Shown in pieces: positions 37,304-45,515 of a stretch of 64,000 bases of DNA. A program made the position numbers and the translations under genes. How positions within the stretch are numbered: the first letter of the stretch is position 1; each line of letters begins with the position of its first letter. The DNA is taken from assembly GCA_016709995.1 (NCBI GenBank), contig JADJLQ010000001.1:1088001-1152000 (forward strand), written 5' to 3'. The notes below the pieces were generated by a model. The model did no database searches. It was not told the DNA's origin and saw only the letters and a program-made list of their open reading frames with translations. The DNA comes from Saprospiraceae bacterium. Lineage in GTDB: Bacteria; Bacteroidota; Bacteroidia; Chitinophagales; Saprospiraceae.

Positions 37304-39145
37304 ATGAGCAAAAAATCGCAGGCGAAAGCTTTGTCTTTCGTATTTACATTATTGGCTTCCTGCCAAAACCCTAAACCAATGAAAGAGGTGATTGTTGATC
37401 GTCCGGATGTGCACAGTTATGCTGAATTGAGTCAGATCCACCATTTAAATCTGGATTTGATTGTAGATTTTGAAAAAAACATCATAGAAGGATCCGCGAC
37501 TTACGACATCCTGCCAAATGGAGCTGACCATATTACGCTGGATATACAAGGTCCTGAAATTGACCAGATCACAGTGGATGATCAAGAGGTTGAATACAGG
37601 CTCGGTGAGCAGGACCCCATCCTTGGACAAGCTCTTCGGATACCGATCCATTTTGATTCTAAGAAAATTTCAGTTCACTACAAGACGCAGTCCGATGCTG
37701 CTGCTTTGCAATGGTTGAGCCCAATGCAGACCTCAGGCAAAAAACATCCATTTATGTTTTCACAGGGTGAGGCCATACTGACGAGGACCTGGATCCCTAT
37801 TCAAGACAGCCCGGGGATCAGATTTACCTACGAAGCAACGTTACATGTACCTGCAGAACTTATGGCAGTAATGAGCGCTACCAACGTGCAAACAAAAAAT
37901 ACGAACGGTATTTATCACTTTACTATGCCGCAACCAGTTCCGGCCTACCTGATAGCTATTGCTGTCGGGGATCTATCATTTAAAATCCTTGGACCCAGGA
38001 CTGGTGTATATGCGGAACCATCTGTGCTTGAAAAAGCAGCCAATGAGTTTGTGGACACTGAACATATGATCACCGCAGCTGAAAATTTATATGGTCCTTA
38101 TGCCTGGGACCGATATGATTTGTTGGTGTTACCTCCGAGCTTTCCGTTTGGAGGCATGGAAAATCCAAGGTTGACTTTTGTGACACCTACCGTCATCGCT
38201 GGTGACAGATCATTGGTCTCACTCATCGCACACGAACTCGCCCATTCGTGGAGCGGCAATTATGTGACCAATAGTAATTGGAATGACTTCTGGATCAATG
38301 AAGGGTTTACTACCTATTTTGAGCGAAGAATCATGGAGTCATTATATGGTCGCGATTATTCTGAGATGTTAGCTTCCCTGGCACTGCAAGAATGGAAGGA
38401 TTTGGTCCTTGAGATGGGTGATACCAGCAAGGATACCTACCTTCATTTGGATCTCATCCATAGAAACCCGGATGATGGCATGACGAATATAGCATATGAA
38501 AAGGGCTCCTTCTTATTGAGAATGTTGGAAGAAAAAATTGGTCGTGAACGATTTGATGTATTCCTCAAAAACTACTTCGCTGCCCACGCTTTTCAATCAA
38601 TGGACAGTGAAAAACTGATCGAGTATATGAATACCCATCTACCCCTGGATAGCCTGCAGATTGATTTGGCATCATGGATATATCGCCCGGGTATTCCTGC
38701 AGATACACCGATACCTGCTTCTGACAGATTTAATAAAGTAGAAGCAGCCTTTGTAAAAATGAATTCAACAGGAATTTATGATACCAAACTAACCAAAGAC
38801 TGGTCCAGCCATGAGTGGATCCATTTCATCAGCCTTTTACCTGAAGATGCTTCAGTTCAACTTCTCAAAAACTTGGACCTGGCATTCAAATTTACCACCA
38901 GTGGGAATTGTGAAATTCTCGACATCTGGTTTGAAAAAGCCATCAAATCCGGCTATTCTAAGGAAATCCTGGATAAAATAGAAGCTTTTTTAGTTCAAAT
39001 TGGCAGGCGAAAATATATAATGCCGCTGTATAAGGCCTTTAAGACTACAGGGCAAATAGAAACTGCCAGAAAAATATATGCTCAGGCAAGGCCTAATTAT
39101 CATTCTGTCTCCGTAAATAGCGTGGATCTCTTACTCAAAGAGTGA
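37304..39145 (+). CDS. M1 aminopeptidase lipoprotein (leukotriene A4 hydrolase-like)
   Basis: This is a 613-aa zinc aminopeptidase. The ATG at 37304 gives a lipoprotein signal with lipobox LLASC (Cys20); an upstream ATG at 37292 adds four residues. The substrate motif GGMEN is at 283-287 and the zinc site HELAH at 310-314 with Glu333 in WINEGFTTYFE. The catalytic-Tyr region follows (IAYEKGSFLL). The C-terminal helical domain looks like the LTA4-hydrolase C domain. It likely trims peptides at the cell surface or in the periplasm. It is separated from the Tat oxidoreductase by 82 nt. Confidence 0.93.
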   Translation: MSKKSQAKALSFVFTLLASCQNPKPMKEVIVDRPDVHSYAELSQIHHLNLDLIVDFEKNIIEGSATYDILPNGADHITLDIQGPEIDQITVDDQEVEYRLGEQDPILGQALRIPIHFDSKKISVHYKTQSDAAALQWLSPMQTSGKKHPFMFSQGEAILTRTWIPIQDSPGIRFTYEATLHVPAELMAVMSATNVQTKNTNGIYHFTMPQPVPAYLIAIAVGDLSFKILGPRTGVYAEPSVLEKAANEFVDTEHMITAAENLYGPYAWDRYDLLVLPPSFPFGGMENPRLTFVTPTVIAGDRSLVSLIAHELAHSWSGNYVTNSNWNDFWINEGFTTYFERRIMESLYGRDYSEMLASLALQEWKDLVLEMGDTSKDTYLHLDLIHRNPDDGMTNIAYEKGSFLLRMLEEKIGRERFDVFLKNYFAAHAFQSMDSEKLIEYMNTHLPLDSLQIDLASWIYRPGIPADTPIPASDRFNKVEAAFVKMNSTGIYDTKLTKDWSSHEWIHFISLLPEDASVQLLKNLDLAFKFTTSGNCEILDIWFEKAIKSGYSKEILDKIEAFLVQIGRRKYIMPLYKAFKTTGQIETARKIYAQARPNYHSVSVNSVDLLLKE

Positions 39146-39217
39146 TTTTTTGGCAGTGGGCCGTGTCGTAGGCTTTTATCCCACAGTTAGTTCCTACCAA
39201 TAAATAAAGGATTCAGT

Positions 39218-39580
39218 CTACTTAGAAGCAACCGGTTTTATTTTTAATACCCAGTCTGCAATTTTCTCCAAATCCTTTTTAGGCACCTGAGGCATGGGCA
39301 TCATTGGAGGATAGCCTGGCCATTTAGTAGCATCCGGTGTATATACTGATTGGACAAATTCAGCTTTTTTTAATCCTTTGCCAGATATAGCTATCCAGGA
39401 TGGGCCGATAAGCTTCACATCAGGTTTGTGACAGGTATAGCAAGTGTGTTTGGTCAGTAATTCATTAATTGCTTTAGGTATTTCAGTTTGACCAAATCCG
39501 AGCGTCATACAAGACATCAGACCAACTATCAATCCTGCTCTGGTCAACCGTAATCTCATTAAAAGACGACTTGAATTCAT
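39218..39580 (-). CDS. Small periplasmic c-type cytochrome
   Basis: This 120-aa single-haem protein is an electron carrier, or a domain partner for a dehydrogenase. It has a signal peptide (start at ATG 39580; the longest frame begins on GTG 39592) ending near GFGQ, haem-binding CYTCH at about 47-51, and a Met-rich YPPMMPMPQV segment that can supply the axial Met. The layout matches class I cytochromes of the cytochrome c551 sort. No oxidase or dehydrogenase is adjacent. It is convergent with the M1 lipoprotein. Confidence 0.88.
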   Translation of the reverse strand: MNSSRLLMRLRLTRAGLIVGLMSCMTLGFGQTEIPKAINELLTKHTCYTCHKPDVKLIGPSWIAISGKGLKKAEFVQSVYTPDATKWPGYPPMMPMPQVPKKDLEKIADWVLKIKPVASK

Positions 39581-39727
39581 TTTTTTATTCACTACTGTTT
39601 ATTTTATTTTGAGGAGCCAAAGAAAACTAAGTTTTTTGAATTAGTATCTCAAATTTTTAGACGCAAGTTTATCGAAAAAGTTACAACTTATATCGTTTTG
39701 AAGGGTTTCTAACGTTTTCTTGACAGA

Positions 39728-40405
39728 TTAGAGGTCTAAAGTATCTCCGATACCAGGCAAAAATAGATCTATTCCTGCCAATTTGAATTGCGCAACGGCT
39801 GAGTTTTTATCTATTTTAATGTAACCAAAGGTGTCATAATGGACGCCCATGACTTTCGTGCATTCCACCATTTTAGCTGCTAATATGGCATCTTGTATAC
39901 CCATCGTAAAATTGTCACCTATAGGCAACGCTGCCCAGGTTATGTTGGCAAATTTTGGGATTAACTGCATATCTAATGTCAGGGCAGTATCTCCGCTGTA
40001 ATACATAGATTGATGGCCACTTTCAATGATAAAGCCCATTGGGTTGCCGCCATAAGTCCCATCAGGGAGTGATGAAGAATGTACAGCGGATACACATTTT
40101 ACTGTACCAAAGTCAAAATGCCACTTACCGCCTGTATTCATAGGATGATATGCGACACCTTGGTTGCCAGCCCAAACCGCCACTTCATAAGAGGCGACTA
40201 CGGTTGCCCCATTTGCTTTTGCAATTGAAATGGCATCAGCAGTATGATCACTATGACCATGGCTCAGCAAGATATAATCCGCTTTGATAGATGCGATATC
40301 AATATGGGCTGCTAGTTCATTGCCTTCAATAAAAGGATCAAATAGAATGTTTTTACCACCTAGCTCAACACCAAAACAAGAATGGCCAAAATATGTTACT
40401 CTCAT
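39728..40405 (-). CDS. UPF0173-type metal-dependent hydrolase (metallo-beta-lactamase fold)
   Basis: This 225-aa protein is of the YtkL/UPF0173 family, with fold and metal ligands of metallo-beta-lactamases. It starts MRVTYFGHSCF, has HGHSDH at 49-54, a second His in AVHSSS, Asp in YYSGDTAL, and a final His in GVHYDTF. The substrate is unknown for the family. It is divergent from the YfiT/DinB gene, with about 110 nt between them. Confidence 0.9.
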   Translation of the reverse strand: MRVTYFGHSCFGVELGGKNILFDPFIEGNELAAHIDIASIKADYILLSHGHSDHTADAISIAKANGATVVASYEVAVWAGNQGVAYHPMNTGGKWHFDFGTVKCVSAVHSSSLPDGTYGGNPMGFIIESGHQSMYYSGDTALTLDMQLIPKFANITWAALPIGDNFTMGIQDAILAAKMVECTKVMGVHYDTFGYIKIDKNSAVAQFKLAGIDLFLPGIGDTLDL

Positions 40406-40482
40406 CGTCCTTTATTTTAATACAAACTTACAAATTTGAACATCCATTTACCGGGTAATAATTTTTACATATAGATTTTTAA

Positions 40483-40490
40483 TATATTTG
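40483..40490 (+). promoter_or_regulatory. -7 promoter element for the YfiT-like gene
   Basis: TATATTTG fits TAnnTTTG and lies 25 nt before the ATG at 40516. No TTG is found 17-23 nt upstream, so only half of the promoter is recognisable. Confidence 0.4.
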
Positions 40491-40515
40491 CTCAACTTAT
40501 TTCAATTAAATCTTT

Positions 40516-41046
40516 ATGGCAGACATCGATCAATTAAAGTACCCGGTAGGCAAATTTATGAAGCCTGAGATCATCACCAACTTTCAAATCAAATCCTGGA
40601 TTGAGGAGATCAAAGATCTTCCAGGATTGATCGAAGTGGAATTGCGAGGCCTGCCACCGCAAGATCTACTCAAAACATATCGCCCGGATGGCTGGACCAT
40701 CACGCAGGTGATACACCACCTGGCGGATAGTCATATGAATAGTTTTATCAGGTACAAGCTTGCTTTGACTGAAGAACATCCGGTGATCAAACCTTACCTC
40801 GAGAATCGATGGGGTGAGATGGCAGACAATAAGACTTTGGAACCCCACCATTCATTGGCTATCCTGACTGCTCTGCATATCCGTTGGGGATATTTATTGG
40901 ATCATATGTCAGAGGCTGATTTTTCAAATGGATATATTCATCCAGAGAAAAACAGATTGGTAGAACTGTCAGAGGCTACAGCTTTATACGCCTGGCATTG
41001 CAGACATCACCTTGCTCATATCCGCAATGCTAAAAACTCCATTTAA
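40516..41046 (+). CDS. YfiT-like DinB metal-dependent transferase/hydrolase
   Basis: This 176-aa four-helix DinB protein of the YfiT/BstA group has three metal-binding histidines, in VIHHLADSH at about 66-73 and WHCRHHLAHI near the end. The run LKYPVGKF near the N-terminus and PYLENRWGEMADN are typical of the group. YfiT-like enzymes act as thiol transferases (bacillithiol in Bacillus) or metal-dependent hydrolases. The rhodanese lipoprotein follows after 1 nt, so the two are almost certainly co-transcribed and both may work in thiol or sulfur chemistry. Confidence 0.9.
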   Translation: MADIDQLKYPVGKFMKPEIITNFQIKSWIEEIKDLPGLIEVELRGLPPQDLLKTYRPDGWTITQVIHHLADSHMNSFIRYKLALTEEHPVIKPYLENRWGEMADNKTLEPHHSLAILTALHIRWGYLLDHMSEADFSNGYIHPEKNRLVELSEATALYAWHCRHHLAHIRNAKNSI

Positions 41047-41047
41047 T

Positions 41048-41455
41048 ATGAACCGATTATCCTGCTTTTTTCTTTTGATAGCTTGCGCATTTATTTCGTG
41101 CAAAGAAAATGTCAAGTCATCAGAAAATAAGGTTACCGAATTTAAAGACCTAAGTATAGAGCAGTTCATGAGTGCTTATGGTCGGGAAAGGAAGGACAGT
41201 GCCATGTTGATCGATGTACGCACGCCTCCGGAATTTAACGATGGATATATCAATGGTGCTGTAATGATAAATTTTTTAGATGACGATCTTGATAAACAAT
41301 TGGGGATGTTGGATAAAAACAAAAGCTATTATATCTATTGTCAACAAGGTGGCCGTAGCAAGAAGTGCATGGACAAAATGAAAACAATGGGATTTAACCG
41401 GGTGTACAACCTGGTGGGTGGTTATGAGGCTTATACCAAAATGACCGGCAAATAA
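41048..41455 (+). CDS. Rhodanese-like lipoprotein
   Basis: This 135-aa exported protein has one rhodanese domain. The ATG at 41048 gives a lipoprotein signal with lipobox FISC (Cys18). IDVRTPPEF is the entry motif, and the active loop YCQQGGRSKKC has the catalytic Cys near 98 and the CxxGxR pattern, so transferase activity is expected. It could carry sulfane sulfur or repair thiols in the periplasm. It begins 1 nt after the YfiT-like gene stop and is convergent with the thioesterase. Confidence 0.9.
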   Translation: MNRLSCFFLLIACAFISCKENVKSSENKVTEFKDLSIEQFMSAYGRERKDSAMLIDVRTPPEFNDGYINGAVMINFLDDDLDKQLGMLDKNKSYYIYCQQGGRSKKCMDKMKTMGFNRVYNLVGGYEAYTKMTGK

Positions 41456-41471
41456 CTCTTCCTTATTTTAG

Positions 41472-42005
41472 CTAGAAGAAAACACGTTTACCTTCTAAAA
41501 TTTCTCTCAAAACTTTAGCATTCTTGGCCTCTAATCTGCCGCTGAGTAGCAATCTCATCTCTCTTCGAGCCATGGCACTGTTAAATAGCTGCTCTTCCTC
41601 TGCATTGGCAGGCTTAATTTGAGGAACTTCCATCGGTTTTAAAGTATGCTCATCCAGGGCCACAAAAGAGAAAAAAGCATGATTGGCCAATTCTCCTTCT
41701 TTTTTGCGGCTATCACTTGCAAATACCTGCACATATACTTCCATAGAGGTATTAAAGGCTCTGGTTATAGTGGATTCAACTGTGATGACCTGTCCGAGTT
41801 TGATAGATTTATAAAAGGAGATATGGTCTACAGATACAGTGACACAAAAAGCTTCTGCATGCCTGTTGGCACAAATGGCGGCAGCAATGTCCATCCATCG
41901 CATCAGATTACCCCCCATAAGATTGCCCAGAGGATTGGTATCATTGGGCATGATCATCTCGGTCATGATAGATTTAGAATCCAGGACGGTTTTGATTTTA
42001 GGCAT
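41472..42005 (-). CDS. Hotdog-fold acyl-CoA thioesterase
   Basis: This 177-aa enzyme is of the YciA/BACH acyl-CoA hydrolase group. GNLMGGNLMRWMDIAAAICANRHA holds the helix and catalytic Asp/Asn region, and VDHISFYKSIKLGQVI is the second strand motif. Its start overlaps the end of lipB by 8 nt, so the two are read from one message. It likely removes acyl-CoAs in the cytosol; the acyl length preference is unknown. Confidence 0.92.
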   Translation of the reverse strand: MPKIKTVLDSKSIMTEMIMPNDTNPLGNLMGGNLMRWMDIAAAICANRHAEAFCVTVSVDHISFYKSIKLGQVITVESTITRAFNTSMEVYVQVFASDSRKKEGELANHAFFSFVALDEHTLKPMEVPQIKPANAEEEQLFNSAMARREMRLLLSGRLEAKNAKVLREILEGKRVFF

Positions 42006-42708
42006 GCGGTGTTAATATATATTGACAATCAAATTCTTCTGCAAAATAATATTTAATCATCGAACGAATATGCTCCATATCAATGGGTTGGTCGGTTTCC
42101 AAATGCAATGAAGTAATACCCTTGTCCGGATCACGGATACCACAGGGGACGATATAGTCAAATGGTTGCAAATCAGTAGTTACATTAAAAGCAAGTCCGT
42201 GTAAAGTGACCCATCGACTCATATGAACCCCTATAGCGCATATTTTTTTAGGCAGTCGGTCTTGCATAGAAGTGACCCATACGCCTGTGTATGCAGGATT
42301 GCGATAGGCGTTGATATTATAAGTTTGTAATGTCCGGATGATGATCTCCTCCAATTTTCGCACATATTTATGGACATCTGTAAAAAATGATTCCATGTCC
42401 AATATAGGGTACAGGACTATTTGACCAGGGCCGTGATAAGTAATGTCTCCCCCCCGGTTGATTTTATAAAAGTCTATTCCTTGAGTTTTTAAATACTCAG
42501 GATTAATCAATAAATTAGCTTCTTTGCCAGATCTTCCCAATGTAAAGACCTTGTGGTGCTCGCAAAAAACCAGGTGATATGGGCCGGAATAGGCTTCTTT
42601 TGAAATTTTTTTAGCGATGATCGCTTTTTGCAATTCAGTCTGGCGATCCCACGCTTGCTGGTAATCTGTCCTACCCCAATCTTCTATGATCACTGATCTT
42701 TTATCCAT
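41998..42708 (-). CDS. lipB: Octanoyl-[acyl carrier protein]:protein octanoyltransferase
   Basis: LipB moves octanoyl groups from ACP to lipoyl domains, the first step of lipoate assembly. It has 236 aa. RGGDITYHGPGQ at 85-96 is the signature; Lys155 in KKICAIGVH and Cys189 in VPCGI form the catalytic pair. It is co-transcribed with the thioesterase. The window also holds lpdA, whose partner complexes need lipoate, but the two loci are 13 kb apart. Confidence 0.95.
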   Translation of the reverse strand: MDKRSVIIEDWGRTDYQQAWDRQTELQKAIIAKKISKEAYSGPYHLVFCEHHKVFTLGRSGKEANLLINPEYLKTQGIDFYKINRGGDITYHGPGQIVLYPILDMESFFTDVHKYVRKLEEIIIRTLQTYNINAYRNPAYTGVWVTSMQDRLPKKICAIGVHMSRWVTLHGLAFNVTTDLQPFDYIVPCGIRDPDKGITSLHLETDQPIDMEHIRSMIKYYFAEEFDCQYILTPHA

Positions 42709-42776
42709 CTTTTTCTCTTACCGACCTTCAACAATGCGAGGATAACCTCTTTATTACTCAAAAAACGTATTTAACG

Positions 42777-42784
42777 CAAAATTA
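42777..42784 (-). promoter_or_regulatory. -7 promoter element for lipB
   Basis: On the minus strand TAATTTTG fits TAnnTTTG, about 70 nt before the lipB ATG. No TTG lies at the usual spacing, so this is a partial match. It lies back-to-back with the element serving the T9SS-tail gene. Confidence 0.35.
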
Positions 42785-42802
42785 ACCGCTCTTAAGATAT
42801 CC

Positions 42803-42837
42803 TTGAGAAAAGCATACCTTGGTTAAGACTATTTTTG
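42803..42837 (+). promoter_or_regulatory. Promoter for the T9SS-tail miniprotein
   Basis: TTG at 42803-42805, a 24-nt spacer and TATTTTTG at 42830-42837, 17 nt before ATG 42855. The spacer is one base longer than the usual range. Confidence 0.4.
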
Positions 42838-42854
42838 ACCTAGAATTAAAACCC

Positions 42855-43220
42855 ATGAGGATCGTAGTTGCTTTATTTTTTCTGTTTAGTGGATTGACTG
42901 CTTTTGCGCAGCAACCCTCATCAGGCAACAATAATGAAACGCCTTTTGATGTCACTTATCAGTCATTAAAAGTATATCCAAATCCGGTAGTTTCCAATGC
43001 AGTTCTGGAGTTCAAATTGTTAGAGCCGTCCAGAGTTCAGGTGACTTTGCTCAATATCCTTGGCGCCCAGGTGAGAAACCTGGTCAATGAAACCAGAAAT
43101 CAAGGCAGGCAATCCATTCAGTTCTCAGCAGACCAATTGGAGCGGGGAACATATTTTATCAGATTAAGCATCAATGGTGATATAATCAAAACCATCCGGG
43201 TAGCGGTGTCCCCGCGTTAG
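42855..43220 (+). CDS. Secreted miniprotein consisting mainly of a T9SS sorting domain
   Basis: This 121-aa protein has a signal peptide (MRIVVALFFLFSGLTAFAQ), a short linker of about 20 residues, and then a complete T9SS type A C-terminal domain: the YPNPVVSN start, the middle LLNILGAQV, and the end GTYFIRLSINGDIIKTIRVAV. The frame extends upstream to TTG 42819, but ATG 42855 starts exactly at the signal peptide. There is almost no cargo between signal and sorting tail, so the protein may be a surface anchor, a decoy or a remnant of a larger gene. It precedes the thioredoxin-dockerin fusion. Confidence 0.85.
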   Translation: MRIVVALFFLFSGLTAFAQQPSSGNNNETPFDVTYQSLKVYPNPVVSNAVLEFKLLEPSRVQVTLLNILGAQVRNLVNETRNQGRQSIQFSADQLERGTYFIRLSINGDIIKTIRVAVSPR

Positions 43221-43299
43221 CTCATTTAATTATTTTTCTTATTTTTTGTTTCTATCCATCGGACTTTGGTGGTCATGCCTAGTTAAAGTCCAGTCATCA

Positions 43300-43330
43300 T
43301 TGACAATTGGCATGAATTCTGCTACCTTTA
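43300..43330 (+). promoter_or_regulatory. Possible promoter for the thioredoxin-dockerin gene
   Basis: TTG at 43300-43302, a 20-nt spacer and TACCTTTA at 43323-43330, one base off TAnnTTTG, ending 21 nt before the ATG at 43352. Confidence 0.35.
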
Positions 43331-43351
43331 TCAGTTAATATCTACCTGATT

Positions 43352-44554
43352 ATGAGATCGTTTGGTACAATTTGTTTGATTCTGTTAGTGACTTCAGGGC
43401 TATTTGCTCAGAAAAAAGCAAGAGATTTTAAGGTCACTACGACCGACAAAAAATCCATCGAATTGTACAAGGATTATTTAAACAAGGGCAAAATCGTCAT
43501 GCTCAAAATATTTTTTGTGGATTGTCCACCTTGCAATGATATCGCACCTTCGATTAGTAATCTATACAAACAATATCGCACTCAAAATGTGGAGTTCATT
43601 GAGCTTTCAAATAAAACCTGGGACTTCGATGCAGGAGTGATTGGATATAAACTCAAATATGACCTTCCTTTTCCTGGCGTAAGCAATGATGGGGGCAGTG
43701 TCGAAGCCAGTAACCTTTATTCTGATAATTATTTTGGGCCTTTTTTTGGCACGCCCACTTTTATCATCATACGACCTGATGGTACCGTAACCTGGGATCC
43801 TCGCGGAATCACGAGAAATGAGACAATAGCCAAATTAGATGCAGCTTTGGCGGAGGCAGTTAAATCACTTTCAATCCCTACACCCCCACCTCCTACACCG
43901 GTAGACACTACCAAGCCAACTCCTCCTCCTCCAATTCCTACTCCGGTAGATACCACTAAACCAACTCCACCTCCTCCTATACCTACTCCAGTAGATACTA
44001 CTACTCCAAAACCGGTGCCACCTACCATTCCCAAGTTAGTTGACACTCTCCATCTATCAGGAAAATTAAGTTTGAATAGTACCACTCTCGGCCTTGTCAA
44101 AATGAACTTAATCTGGAATGAAAAAAGTTATAATTTTTCAACCGATATCATCGGAAAATTTAAAATTGACCTTGTGGATACTTTTAAAAATTCAGGATCT
44201 GCAATGTTGACTATTGCTTATAACCAGGATTATACTGCAGGCGTATCTACCAGTGACCTGATATTGATACAAAAACATATCCTGGGAGTGCTCAGGTTTT
44301 CAGACTACAAACAATTGCTAGCTGCAGATGTCGACTCCAATGGGGATATCAATGTGATCGATTTGCTTGAGCTTCGTAAGCTCATCCTGGGGCTGACCGA
44401 CAAACTACCTAATTCACCATCAGTACAGTTTATCTGGCAGAGCCCTAACAACTTAATTCGCAATAGTTCTGGACCAATTTCTTATTCTGACTTAAAATCA
44501 TTGAGTGGAAAGTCATTTGACATTCAGGTAGTCAAGATTGGAAATGTAAATTAA
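43352..44554 (+). CDS. Exported thioredoxin-like domain fused to Pro/Thr repeats and a dockerin
   Basis: This 400-aa protein has four parts. A signal peptide (ends LFAQ) is followed by a TlpA/AhpC-type thioredoxin domain with CPPC at 58-61 and cis-Pro in FGTPTF. A linker of three 15-residue repeats built on PVDTTKPTPPPPIPT covers about 175-228. A beta-rich segment and a dockerin-like pair of calcium loops follow at about 297-350, the second well preserved as DVDSNGDINVIDL. About 50 residues with no recognisable T9SS tail remain at the C-terminus. Thioredoxins and dockerins are both common, but the combination on one chain is not one I know. The function, perhaps a surface redox module docked to a cohesin, is inference. 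Confidence 0.8.
   Translation: MRSFGTICLILLVTSGLFAQKKARDFKVTTTDKKSIELYKDYLNKGKIVMLKIFFVDCPPCNDIAPSISNLYKQYRTQNVEFIELSNKTWDFDAGVIGYKLKYDLPFPGVSNDGGSVEASNLYSDNYFGPFFGTPTFIIIRPDGTVTWDPRGITRNETIAKLDAALAEAVKSLSIPTPPPPTPVDTTKPTPPPPIPTPVDTTKPTPPPPIPTPVDTTTPKPVPPTIPKLVDTLHLSGKLSLNSTTLGLVKMNLIWNEKSYNFSTDIIGKFKIDLVDTFKNSGSAMLTIAYNQDYTAGVSTSDLILIQKHILGVLRFSDYKQLLAADVDSNGDINVIDLLELRKLILGLTDKLPNSPSVQFIWQSPNNLIRNSSGPISYSDLKSLSGKSFDIQVVKIGNVN
43898..44032 (+). repeat. 45-bp tandem repeat coding the Pro/Thr linker
   Basis: Units start at 43898, 43943 and 43988 with an exact 45-bp period, each beginning CCGGTAGA or CCAGTAGA. The first two encode the same 15 residues with several silent differences; the third diverges in its second half. 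Copy number could vary by slippage. Confidence 0.8.
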
Positions 44555-44636
44555 TATAGTAGACCATTCTTTTGTCAAAAGCTTAAATATAAGACCTTGA
44601 AACAGGCAAAAACCTGGTGTTTATTATATTTATGGG

Positions 44637-45515
44637 ATGACTTACCAAAAAATTAATATTTTTCTGAGCATGGTCTTCTCAAAGGTGTCTCCAACTTTGG
44701 CGACTGTTGTCGTGCTCGTTTTTATCTTAGGAGGCTGTAACAATATTGGATCTAAACCTCCTGGGCCAATAGACTCACCTACAGCCTTGCCGGATCTATC
44801 CGGTATACATTGGATAGATCTTACGCACTCATTTGATAGTTCCACCTTGTATTGGCCTAATAATGTCAACAATTTTAAACTCACCACAGAATCCAAAGGG
44901 ACTACTGAAGGTGGATATTTTTACTCAAGTTATTCGATATGTACTCCAGAGCACGGGGGTACCCATATAGATGCACCGGTGCATTTTGCAGAGAATAAAT
45001 ATACTGTGGACCAAATCCCTTTAACTTCTTTGATAGGCCCTGCTGTAAAAATCGATATCTCTGCCCACGCACTAGCCAATCGTGATTATTTGATCTCTAT
45101 AAGCGATATTGAATCATGGGAGAATACTTTTGGCCAAATCCCTGATCACACCATTGTTTTATTTCAAACCGGGTATGGAAAATTCTATCCAAATCGAAAA
45201 GAATATTTTGGCACCGATCAAAAAGGTCCGGATGCGATCCCTTTATTGCATTTTCCCGGGATAGATCCGGCAGCAGCAAAATGGCTGATATCAAATCGTA
45301 AAGTAAAGGCGGTAGGTTTAGACACTCCCAGCCTTGATTATGGACAGTCAAAGGATTTTCTGACCCATCGAATTCTAATGGCAGAAAATTTGCCAGGATT
45401 TGAAAATCTGAATCAACTTGAACTTTTGCCTGCCACTGGACTACTGGTAATCGCATTGCCGATGAAGATAGGAGGTGGAAGTGGTGGGCCGCTTCGTATT
45501 GTAGCTGGCATGTAA
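44637..45515 (+). CDS. Cyclase-family (kynurenine formamidase-like) lipoprotein
   Basis: This 292-aa metal-dependent hydrolase of the cyclase/KynB-like fold starts with a lipoprotein signal (lipobox LGGC, Cys34), so it is exported, unlike typical KynB. The metal site is HGGTHIDAPVHF at about 106-117, after DLTHSFDSSTLYWP. Other markers are TGYGKFY, GLDTPSLDYG and the end ALPMKIGGGSGGPLR. It probably hydrolyses an amide or lactone outside the cytoplasm; kynurenine itself is not implied. A TATATTTA element just upstream may drive it. Confidence 0.88.
   Translation: MTYQKINIFLSMVFSKVSPTLATVVVLVFILGGCNNIGSKPPGPIDSPTALPDLSGIHWIDLTHSFDSSTLYWPNNVNNFKLTTESKGTTEGGYFYSSYSICTPEHGGTHIDAPVHFAENKYTVDQIPLTSLIGPAVKIDISAHALANRDYLISISDIESWENTFGQIPDHTIVLFQTGYGKFYPNRKEYFGTDQKGPDAIPLLHFPGIDPAAAKWLISNRKVKAVGLDTPSLDYGQSKDFLTHRILMAENLPGFENLNQLELLPATGLLVIALPMKIGGGSGGPLRIVAGM

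Noticed and set aside
43729..44100. Minus-strand 123-codon frame with Val/Gly-rich repeats
   Set aside because: It is the antisense image of the 45-bp Pro/Thr-coding repeat of the dockerin fusion gene, which has signal peptide, CPPC and dockerin motifs.
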